Shown here: in pieces, positions 1 to 5,199 of the stretch
How positions within the stretch are numbered: the first letter of the stretch is position 1
How the letters are laid out: each line of letters begins with the position of its first letter
Origin: Actinomycetota bacterium
GTDB taxonomy: Bacteria > Actinomycetota > Thermoleophilia > Gaiellales > Gaiellaceae
NCBI GenBank assembly: GCA_016870235.1
Contig: VGCB01000242.1
Location: 1 to 5,199 of the forward strand
Direction: 5' to 3'
Length of the DNA: 5,199 nucleotides
Made by a program: the position numbers and the translations under genes
Notes under the pieces: model-generated
What the model was told of the DNA's origin: nothing
The model's database searches: none
Seen by the model: the letters and a program-made list of their open reading frames with translations, nothing else

Positions 1-647
1 GGACGCCGGTGGCGAAGGAGGCGCTGCAGGCGCTCGTGCGCGGCGGCGCGTGCGACGCGTTCGGCCGGCGCCGAGACCTGCTCTGGGACCTCGGCCTCGC
101 CACTCGCCCCGCCTCGGTCGCCGGCACGCGCGGCCGGGCGAAGCAGCTGACGCTCTCGCTCGAACCCACCGTGGAGACGCCCGCGTTCCCCGATCTCACA
201 CGCTGGGAGCGGATGCTCGCCGACTACCGCGAGACCGGCCTGTCCGTCGGCGTCCATCCGATCGCGCTCCTCCGTCCCCATCTTCCCGCCGGTGTCCTCA
301 CGAGCCCGGCGCTGAACGAGGCACCGCACCGGTCGCAGGTCGCCTTCGCCGGCCTCGCGGTCGCCCGGCAGCGGCCGTCGACAGCACACGGGATCGTCTT
401 CATGCTGCTCGAAGACGAGCACGGGCACGTCAACCTCGTCGTCCATCCCGACGTGTACGAACGACACCGTGCGATCGTTCGCGCCGAGCCGCTGCTCCTC
501 GTCCGTGGCCGCTTCGAGCACGTGGAGCGGAACCGCAACGTGATCGTCACGGAGCTCGAGAGCCTGTCACCGCTCGCCCGCCGTGTCGCCGAGAGCGACG
601 GGGTCGTGGCGGCGCTCCCGCGCGCGCATCACTTCGGGCACCGGTGA
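1..647 (+). CDS. dnaE2: Error-prone DNA polymerase DnaE2, C-terminal part (5' truncated by window edge)
   Basis: DnaE2 is a C-family translesion polymerase that usually works with ImuB and ImuA' in damage-induced mutagenesis. About 214 codons are visible (first full codon at 3), against roughly 1,050-1,150 residues for the family, so most of the protein, including the PHP and catalytic domains, lies upstream. Numbering visible residues from the Thr at position 3, a helix-hairpin-helix segment (LVRGGACDAFG, about 11-21) is followed by the family signature DYRETGLSVGVHP (about 74-86). The OB-fold domain then carries GLAVARQRP (about 117-125) and GIVFMLLEDEHGHVNLVV (about 130-147). The wording of these blocks separates DnaE2 from the replicative DnaE1. 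The stop is TGA at 645-647. No imu gene is visible, so the presence of a cassette cannot be judged. The alternative, DnaE1, is unlikely given the ARQRP and FMLLEDE blocks. Confidence 0.93.
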   Translation, partial: TPVAKEALQALVRGGACDAFGRRRDLLWDLGLATRPASVAGTRGRAKQLTLSLEPTVETPAFPDLTRWERMLADYRETGLSVGVHPIALLRPHLPAGVLTSPALNEAPHRSQVAFAGLAVARQRPSTAHGIVFMLLEDEHGHVNLVVHPDVYERHRAIVRAEPLLLVRGRFEHVERNRNVIVTELESLSPLARRVAESDGVVAALPRAHHFGHR

Positions 648-662
648 GCGTACGCTCCGGCC

Positions 663-1178
663 GTGGACGGCGTGCGCATCGTCGAGGCGAGGCCGGAGCG
701 AGTTGTCGAGCTCGAGCCGCTCTACGCCGCGCTCCACGAGCAGCATCGTGCCGTCGATCCGCAGATCCCCGGGGTGCCGATGCGCGACACCGACGGCGCC
801 TGGCCGCGCCGCCGCGCCAACTACGAGCAGGGGGCTCGCGAGCCGGGGGCGTTCCTGCTTCTCGCGATCGAGGACGGCGACCCGGTCGGCTACGCCATGG
901 TGCGCGAGCGCGCAGCCTCCGAGGGGTGGGCGACGTCGGAGATCTGCGCGGAGCTGGAGTCGATCGCCGTGCTGCCCTCGCACCGCGGCCGCGGGATCGG
1001 CAGCCGACTCCTCGAGGCAGTGCACGAGCGGCTCCGCGAGCGCGGGATCCGCGAGCTCTACGTCGAGGTGCTGGCGACGAACGAGGCGGCCGAGCGGTTC
1101 TACGCCCGCCACGGGCTGATCCGCTGGACGGTGACTCTCCTCGGACGGGTGCCGGAGCCGCCAGATGCTCCGAGCTGA
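663..1178 (+). CDS. GNAT-family N-acetyltransferase (single domain)
   Basis: This 171-residue protein has the length of a single GNAT domain, which transfers an acetyl group from acetyl-CoA to an amine; the substrate cannot be told from sequence. Motif A, which binds the CoA pyrophosphate, is clear: LESIAVLPSHRGRGIGSRLL (about 98-117), with the RGRGIG turn. Motif B follows as LATNEAAERFYARHGL (about 137-152), the common N-x-x-A-x-x-F-Y-x-x-x-G-F/L ending. The GTG start at 663 is chosen because the domain's first strand (VRIVEARPE) begins straight after it. No good Shine-Dalgarno sequence precedes it. It lies 15 bp after the dnaE2 stop on the same strand, so co-transcription is possible, but a role in mutagenesis is not implied. 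It converges on the next gene with a 32-bp gap. The family call is firm; the specific function is unknown. Confidence 0.9.
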   Translation: MDGVRIVEARPERVVELEPLYAALHEQHRAVDPQIPGVPMRDTDGAWPRRRANYEQGAREPGAFLLLAIEDGDPVGYAMVRERAASEGWATSEICAELESIAVLPSHRGRGIGSRLLEAVHERLRERGIRELYVEVLATNEAAERFYARHGLIRWTVTLLGRVPEPPDAPS

Positions 1179-1199
1179 CAACAGCCTCGGCCGCCGTTG
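1179..1199. terminator. Weak hairpin between convergent genes, possible bidirectional terminator
   Basis: The 32-bp gap between the two convergent stop codons holds a small imperfect inverted repeat. CAAC at 1179-1182 pairs with GTTG at 1196-1199, followed by an A/C mismatch, two inner GC pairs and a 7-nt loop. There is no T-tract on either strand. The position suits a shared terminator, but six base pairs is marginal in DNA this GC-rich. Confidence 0.2.
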
Positions 1200-1210
1200 C
1201 TCGCCTGCGT

Positions 1211-2005
1211 CTACCGCTCGAGCGTCACCTCGGCGAAGCGGCCGACCTCCTCGAATCCCAGCCGGCGGTAGACGGCCGCCGCGGCCAGGTTGTCGACGTC
1301 GACGTTGAGCGCGATCGTCTCGATGCCGTCGCCGGCGAGCAGGACGCACAGGTGGGCGCAGAGCTGGCGCGCGTGACCGTGGCCGCGGTGATCCGGGTGC
1401 GTGGCGACGTTGCCGATCGCGGCGACGCGGAGCGCCGCCGAGTGGAGGTGGACTCCCGCCACGGCGATCAGCCTGCCGTTCTCCCGCCGTCCGACGTACC
1501 GGCGCGTCTCGAGCATGCGCGGCTCGAACCACGTGCGCGGGTAGGCCGCAGCGTAGAGGGCATCGAGCTCGGCCCGGTCGTCCGGGCCGAGGAGGTCGAA
1601 CGTGCCGACGGCGTTGGCGACCACCTCGCCGCGGTGCTCGAGCGCCATCTTCAGGTGGAGCGTCGGCGTCTCCGCGAACGCATAGCCGGCGGGCGGCGGC
1701 TCGAGCAGGGAGAGGGGCAGGTGCGCGTAGACCCGATCCGGCAGCCGCTCGCCCGCCGCGTCGAGGAGCCCGCGCAGCTCCTCCGGCCGCTCGACGGCGA
1801 GCGCGTGCAGCACCGGCGGATCCGGCTCGACGTACAGCAGCGCGATCTGCGTCAGCGCGCCGTCGCGATCCCAGCCGAGCCAGCGGGTGTAAGGGAGGAA
1901 GAAGGGGTCGAGGTCACCGAGCGCATACGCCTGCAGCGGCCCCTGCCGCCGGAGCGCGTCCGCGATCCGCCCCACGTCCCCGTGCCCGAGCTCGACCAGC
2001 CCCAT
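1211..2005 (-). CDS. Two-domain GNAT acetyltransferase with FR47-like C-terminal domain
   Basis: The predicted protein has 264 residues, about twice a single GNAT domain. The C-terminal half is a recognisable FR47-like GNAT domain: IGNVATHPDHRGHGHARQL (about 197-215) is motif A with the RGHGHA CoA-binding turn, and IALNVDVDNLAAAAVYRRLG (about 231-250) is motif B, ending in FEEVGRFAEVTLER. The N-terminal ~130 residues (YALGDLDPFFLPYTRW near 27-42) look like the divergent non-catalytic half of two-domain GNATs. The ATG at 2005 is chosen because the similarity-like sequence (MGLVELGHGDVGRIADALR) begins there. The frame stays open upstream to 2203 but only by reading through the hairpin repeats. 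No convincing Shine-Dalgarno sequence precedes the ATG. The stop is TAG at 1211-1213. It lies downstream of the ATPase gene on the same strand, separated by the repeats. The substrate is unknown. Confidence 0.87.
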   Translation of the reverse strand: MGLVELGHGDVGRIADALRRQGPLQAYALGDLDPFFLPYTRWLGWDRDGALTQIALLYVEPDPPVLHALAVERPEELRGLLDAAGERLPDRVYAHLPLSLLEPPPAGYAFAETPTLHLKMALEHRGEVVANAVGTFDLLGPDDRAELDALYAAAYPRTWFEPRMLETRRYVGRRENGRLIAVAGVHLHSAALRVAAIGNVATHPDHRGHGHARQLCAHLCVLLAGDGIETIALNVDVDNLAAAAVYRRLGFEEVGRFAEVTLER

Positions 2006-2046
2006 GGCGCACCGTACTCGCTCGTCGCAGGCGCCGATGTTTGCTG

Positions 2047-2106
2047 CCGAGCTCTCTCGCGTCTGCTGTGCGTGGGACGGGAGGTAGCAGACGCGAAAGA
2101 GCTCGG
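2047..2106. repeat. Hairpin element 1: 21-bp stem, 18-nt loop, conserved apical core
   Basis: Arms at 2047-2067 and 2086-2106 are reverse complements over 21 bp with one mismatch (C2056/A2097). The loop is 18 nt (2068-2085). The apical part, GTCTGCT, then loop GTGCGTGGGACGGGAGGT, then AGCAGACGCG, is nearly the same as in the second element. The stem below it differs in sequence but is still paired. There is no T-tract on either side, so it is not a canonical intrinsic terminator. On the minus strand it ends 41 bp before the ATG of the two-domain GNAT gene. The family identity is not recognised. It could be a structured RNA leader, an untranslated processing site, a REP-like palindromic repeat, or a U-less terminator. 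Confidence 0.85.
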
Positions 2107-2119
2107 ATCCTGAAGCCGG

Positions 2120-2206
2120 GCTGTGTTGGTTGCCGGGTGTGCGCACGTCTGCTGGGTGAGGGACGCGAGGTAGCAGACGCGCGCACACCCGGCAAACAAA
2201 CACAGC
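2120..2206. repeat. Hairpin element 2: long near-perfect palindrome sharing the apical core of element 1
   Basis: Arms at 2120-2153 (34 nt) and 2172-2206 (35 nt) pair with two mismatches (A2145/C2180, G2128/A2198) and one bulged base (A2196). They surround an 18-nt loop at 2154-2171, GGGTGAGGGACGCGAGGT. The loop matches element 1 at 14 of 18 positions, and the flanking GTCTGCT and AGCAGACGCG are identical. The lower stem is T-rich on one arm and A-rich on the other (GTGTTGGTT against AACAAACAC), unlike the coding DNA around it. Only 13 bp separate it from element 1, so the two form a tandem pair. The long paired stem is visible directly; whether it acts as RNA or as DNA is not. Confidence 0.87.
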
Positions 2207-2233
2207 GCGTCAGGTACCTCGGTCTCGCACCCA

Positions 2234-2259
2234 CCTGGCGCGCGAGAAGAACGGCCAGG
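2234..2259 (-). terminator. Small hairpin just after the ATPase stop, weak terminator candidate
   Basis: Directly after the likely ATPase stop (TAG at 2263-2261), CCTGGC and GCCAGG form a 6-bp stem around a 14-nt loop that contains TTCTTCT on the minus strand. No T-tract follows the stem. The stem is short and the loop long, so this is only a positional candidate; the larger hairpins further downstream are better placed to stop or process the transcript. Confidence 0.2.
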
Positions 2260-2260
2260 C

Positions 2261-3941
2261 CTAATGAACAGGCCCGTCGCCCGCGACCCGCCGAACCTCG
2301 TCGAGCGACGTGACGCCGGCCGAGCCGGACGCCGTCGTCGCGAAGCGTGAGCATCCCCTGCGTCTTGATCGCGGTCGCCTCGATCTCGCGGGTCGGCGCG
2401 CCGACGAGCATCGCGATCTCGTCGGTCATGCTCATCACCTCGAAGATCGCCGCGCGGCCGCGGTAGCCGCTCTCCAGACACGCCGAGCAGCCGACGGAGC
2501 GGTGGAAGGCCATCTCGGCGAACGCGAGCGGCACGTTGAGCGCGCTGATCTCGCTCGGCTCGGGCGTGTAGGGCTCCATGCAGTCGCGGCAGAGGCGCCG
2601 GACGAGGCGTTGGGCGACGAAGCAGTTGATCGACGTGGCGATGATGCCGCGGTCGACACGCATGTCGACGAGCCGCTGGATTGCGGCGGCCGCGCTCTGC
2701 GCGTGCAGCGTCGTCAGGACGAGGTGACCCGTCATCGCGGCGCGGAAGGCGATGTGCGCCGTCTCCTCGTCGCGGATCTCGCCGACGAGGATGACGTCGG
2801 GGTCGGAGCGGAGGATCGTGCGGAGCCCACTCGCGAAGGTGAGGCCGGCGCGCGGGTTGATCTCGATCTGGTCGAGGCCGGGCGCCCGGTACTCGACGGG
2901 ATCCTCGAGCGTGACGAGCGAGCGGTCGGGGTCGTTGAGCTCCTGGAGGCAGGCGTAGAGCGTCGTCGTCTTGCCGGACCCGGTCGGCCCGACGACGACG
3001 ACCGAGCCGAACGGCTGGCGGATCGCGTTCTCGAGCGCGGCGTGCGAGCGCGGCCACATGCCCAGGTCCGTGAGCGACCCGGGCGCCTCGCCCTGGCTCA
3101 AGACGCGCAGGGTCACCTTCTCGCCGTTCGTGGTCGGGAGCACGGCGACGCGGATGTCGACCGTCTGGGGGCCGCGGCGGATCGTGACGCGCCCGTCCTG
3201 CGGCGCGCGCCGCTCGGCGATGTCGAGCCCGGCCATGATCTTGAGGCGGCTCGAGACAGCGGGGGCGGTCGAGGAGGAGATCGACCCGATCTCTCGCATG
3301 ACGCCGTCGACCCGTGCGCGGACGAAGAGCCGCTTCGCCTGCGGCGCGAAGTGGATGTCCGAGGCGCCGATGTCGAGCCCCTTGGCGATCGACTTGTTGA
3401 CGAAGAGCACCGCCGGCGTGTCGTTGCCGAGGTCGAGGTCCGTCGCGTCCTCCGTCTCGGTGGGCGAGACGGTCTCGAGCGTGCCGCCGACGTCGTGCTC
3501 GTACGTGCGGTCGATCACGGCCGCGATCGCGTCCCCTGCGGCGACGCACACGCGGAGCGGCGCGCCGATCGCGAGCCGGAGCTCGTCGGAGAACATGACG
3601 TTCGTCGGATCGGCGACGGCGACGAGGACCGAGCCGTCCTCGAGGATCCGGATCGGGATCGCGTTGTACCGCTTGGCGAGCGCCTCCGGCCGCATCATCG
3701 CCGCGTCGAGGTTGACGGTCGACGGCTTCAGGTCGATGAACTCGAGGTCGTGCTGCTCGGCGAGGACGCGGCCGATCGCGGCGCGGGTCGTCGACCCCTG
3801 CTCGACGAGGATCTCGCCGAGGCGCCGCTGCGGTGCAAGGCGCTTCGCCTCGATCGCCATCTCGAGCTGCTCCGCCGTGATGGCGCCGTTCCGGACGAGC
3901 AGGGCGCCGAGCGCGGGCCAGGGGCTGCGGGCTGCTTCCAC
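2261..3941 (-). CDS. pilB: PilB/GspE-family type IV pilus / type II secretion assembly ATPase, 3' end frameshifted
   Basis: This hexameric cytoplasmic ATPase family drives pilin polymerisation at the inner membrane. About 559 residues would be encoded if the frame break is ignored, the usual length. The N-terminal MshEN/GspE-N domain (about 10-150) opens with [20 protein letters not shown]. The ATPase domain shows ASDIHFAP (193-200), RRAPQDGR (244-251), Walker [10 protein letters not shown] (318-326), the Asp box TLEDPVEY (344-351), Walker [13 protein letters not shown] (384-395) and the His box [13 protein letters not shown] (405-417). A tetracysteine zinc site follows at Cys 451, 454, 485 and 488. 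The GTG start at 3941 is the only usual start near the domain boundary. After [12 protein letters not shown] (529-540) the family's final block, [12 protein letters not shown], is found one base out of frame (codons from 2320) and ends at TAG 2263-2261. In the original frame the reading runs on to 1914 through the hairpins as an Arg/Ser-rich tail. No other pilus genes are visible, so PilB and GspE cannot be told apart by context. Confidence 0.9.
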
Positions 3942-3990
3942 GCACCCCTTATCGGCAGACGGCGGCCGGGGGATGAGTGAGAATCGCGCG
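3942..3990. promoter_or_regulatory. Divergent intergenic region between the ATPase gene and dtd
   Basis: These 49 bp separate two divergent genes, so promoters for both should lie here or overlap the coding ends. Weak -10-like stretches are present: GAGAAT just before the dtd ATG on the plus strand, and CGATAAG just before the ATPase GTG on the minus strand. Each lies so close to its start codon that transcripts would have almost no leader. No clear -35 boxes are seen. The division of promoters is inferred from gene orientation, not from strong motifs. Confidence 0.3.
3945..3950 (-). promoter_or_regulatory. Likely ribosome binding site of the ATPase gene
   Basis: AAGGGG lies three bases upstream of the GTG at 3941 on the minus strand. 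The purine run supports this start, although the spacing is shorter than usual. No other standard start codon exists in frame near the domain's beginning. Confidence 0.4.
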
Positions 3991-4428
3991 ATGCGTGCCG
4001 TCGTCCAGCGGGTGTCCTCCGCGTCCGTCGCCGTCGACGACGAGATCGTCGGCGCCTGCGGCCGCGGGCTCCTCGTGCTCCTCGGGGTCGCTGAGGGCGA
4101 CGGAGAGGCGGAAGCCGTCCGCGCCGCAGGGAAGGTGGCGCGCCTGCGGATCTTCGAGAACGACGAGGGCAAGTTCGACCGCTCGCTCCTCGACGTCGGC
4201 GGCGAGGCGCTCGTGGTCAGCCAGTTCACGCTCCTCGCCGACACGGGGAAGGGCAACCGCCCGAGCTTCGTCGGCGCCGCCCGGCCGGAGGTCGCCGACC
4301 CGCTCGTCCGCCGCTTCGTCTCCGCCCTCGCCGGCGAGGGGATCGCCGTCGCGACCGGGCGCTTCGGCGCGCGGATGGCGGTCTCGCTCGTCAACGACGG
4401 CCCCGTCACGATCGTCCTCGACGTCTGA
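3991..4428 (+). CDS. dtd: D-aminoacyl-tRNA deacylase (D-Tyr-tRNA deacylase)
   Basis: Dtd is a cytoplasmic proofreading enzyme that hydrolyses D-amino acids (and misacylated glycine) from tRNA, protecting translation. The 145-residue length is typical. The start [13 protein letters not shown] is the conserved family N-terminus, and the catalytic SQFTL motif (77-81) and the Gly-cisPro motif in NDGPVT (135-140) are both intact. GRFGARM (123-129) also fits the family. The ATG at 3991 is preferred because family members begin MRAVVQRV; an in-frame ATG at 3973 would add six residues (MSENRA), and no strong Shine-Dalgarno sequence decides between them. It is divergent from the ATPase gene and ends 16 bp before the transporter gene, so those two are likely co-transcribed. 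Identification is secure. Confidence 0.97.
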   Translation: MRAVVQRVSSASVAVDDEIVGACGRGLLVLLGVAEGDGEAEAVRAAGKVARLRIFENDEGKFDRSLLDVGGEALVVSQFTLLADTGKGNRPSFVGAARPEVADPLVRRFVSALAGEGIAVATGRFGARMAVSLVNDGPVTIVLDV

Positions 4429-4444
4429 GGGTCGCGCGGGCGAC

Positions 4445-5199
4445 GTGGACACCCGCGCGCTGCTCCTCGTCCTCGCGTCCGCGGTGATCCATGCGGTCTG
4501 GAACACGATGCTCGCGGGGGCGCGGGACTCGCGGGCGGCGACGAACCTGGCGCTGCTCGTCGGCACGCTGCTCCTCGTCCCGCCCGCGATCGTCACCTGG
4601 GAGATCGACGCCGACGTGGTCCCGTTTGCGATCGCGTCGGGGACGATGCAGGTCGCCTACGTCTTCCTGCTCGGTGTCGCCTACGACCACGCGCCGCTCT
4701 CGTCGGTCTATCCCGTCGCGCGGGGGTCGGCGCCGGTGGTCGTGCTCGCGCTCTCGTTCTCGCTCGACCGCCATCCTGCGGCGATCGGCGCGGTTGGCGC
4801 CGTGCTCGTCGGCGCCGGCATCCTCGGCCTCCGCGGGCTCGGCCGTCGCGGTCTCGTCTACGGTCTCGCGATCGGGGTGCTGCTCGGCTCGATCACGACG
4901 ATCGACCAGTTCGGCGTCAAGCACGCGAGCACGTTCTCCTACCTGCTCCTGATCGTCGCGCCGGCCGCGATCGTCACGGTCGTGCAGGAGATCGTCCGCG
5001 GGCGAGCCGGCGTCCTTCGCGCGGAGGTGACCGGCCGGACGCTCGTCGCGGGCGTCGGGTTCATGACGACGTACGTCCTCATCCTCGCCGCGCTCCGGCT
5101 CGCGCCGGCAGCGTCCGTGGCCGCCGTGCGGGAGGTCAGCATCGTGATCGCGGTCGTGCTCGGAGCGCTCGTCCTGCGCGAGCCGGTCACGTCGCGGCG
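4445..5199 (+). CDS. EamA/DMT-superfamily membrane transporter (3' truncated by window edge)
   Basis: An open frame of 251 codons runs from GTG at 4445 to the window end with no stop. The product is very hydrophobic, with about nine membrane segments visible (roughly residues 5-23, 33-51, 60-79, 84-108, 112-132, 138-155, 163-183, 199-219, 223-243). This fits the ten-helix, two-repeat EamA fold, so about one helix is missing. Typical EamA wording ends each half: PLSSVYPVARGSAPVVVLAL (84-103) in the first, and APAASVAAVREVSIVIAVVL (220-239) then LREPVTSR (244-251) in the second. The family exports or imports metabolites such as amino acids; no substrate can be assigned. GAGGG about 13 bp upstream is a poor, distant ribosome site. 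The gene follows dtd by 16 bp, suggesting one transcript. Alternative later starts would remove the first helix. Confidence 0.88.
   Translation, partial: MDTRALLLVLASAVIHAVWNTMLAGARDSRAATNLALLVGTLLLVPPAIVTWEIDADVVPFAIASGTMQVAYVFLLGVAYDHAPLSSVYPVARGSAPVVVLALSFSLDRHPAAIGAVGAVLVGAGILGLRGLGRRGLVYGLAIGVLLGSITTIDQFGVKHASTFSYLLLIVAPAAIVTVVQEIVRGRAGVLRAEVTGRTLVAGVGFMTTYVLILAALRLAPAASVAAVREVSIVIAVVLGALVLREPVTSR

Noticed and set aside
646..657. Perfect 12-bp palindrome GAGCGTACGCTC overlapping the dnaE2 stop codon, upstream of the first GNAT.
   Set aside because: It has no room for a loop as a terminator, is unmatched elsewhere in the window and is made of GC-rich words likely by chance. An operator is possible but unsupported.
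50..2113. A 687-codon open frame on the plus strand crossing dnaE2, the GNAT gene and the antisense of the second GNAT.
   Set aside because: Arg/Pro-rich low-complexity product with no domain signature; it is the out-of-frame shadow of recognised genes, as expected in very GC-rich DNA.
2006..2203. An N-terminal extension of the two-domain GNAT reading through hairpin element 1, which would encode peptide RVCYLPSHAQQTRE.
   Set aside because: The similar peptide RVCYLASLTQQT from element 2 comes from the DNA repeat, in another frame. The conservation is in the hairpin, not in a protein, and the GNAT domain starts at 2005.
2047..2206. A CRISPR array or classical transposon ends in the repeat region.
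   Set aside because: There are only two units, each a long palindrome with no unique spacer of uniform length. No transposase or target-site duplication is visible.
2310..3980. A 556-codon plus-strand frame and a second long one (2971-4428) antisense to the ATPase gene.
   Set aside because: Both mirror the ATPase codons on the opposite strand. Only the last 145 codons of the second are real, as dtd; the antisense part is Arg/Asp/Ser-rich without family motifs.

Overview
This 5.2 kb window is very GC-rich and densely coding. It shows the usual high-GC signs: long spurious antisense frames and several GTG starts. Together with a DnaE2-type polymerase, a PilB/GspE-type ATPase and GNAT and EamA genes, this fits a chromosomal segment of a high-GC actinobacterium-like organism, possibly of the Thermoleophilia (Gaiella/Solirubrobacter) type. 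The taxonomic guess is inference; nothing here fixes it.

Layout. (1) Positions 1-1178, plus strand: the C-terminal fifth of error-prone polymerase DnaE2, cut by the window edge, then a single-domain GNAT acetyltransferase 15 bp downstream. (2) Positions 1211-3941, minus strand: a PilB/GspE assembly ATPase (GTG start at 3941) whose last ~20 residues lie in another frame, a 255-bp spacer, and a two-domain GNAT acetyltransferase (ATG at 2005) that converges on the first GNAT. (3) Positions 3991-5199, plus strand: D-aminoacyl-tRNA deacylase (dtd), divergent from the ATPase, then 16 bp later an EamA/DMT transporter that runs off the window.

Most of the protein genes are housekeeping or generic accessory genes. 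The unusual part is the 255-bp spacer between the ATPase and the second GNAT gene. It holds two tandem hairpin elements, 86 bp apart from unit to unit. They share a nearly invariant apical core (GTCTGCT, an 18-nt loop, AGCAGAC). Their outer stems differ in sequence but stay self-complementary through at least six two-sided base-pair changes. That pattern points to selection on pairing, as in a structured RNA or a palindromic DNA element, and is the best candidate here for something undescribed.

The genes do not form one pathway. dtd and the transporter are probably co-transcribed, and dnaE2 and the first GNAT may be. The ATPase and second GNAT share a strand with the hairpins between them, so the hairpins could act as a terminator or processing element after the ATPase, or as a leader element before the GNAT gene.
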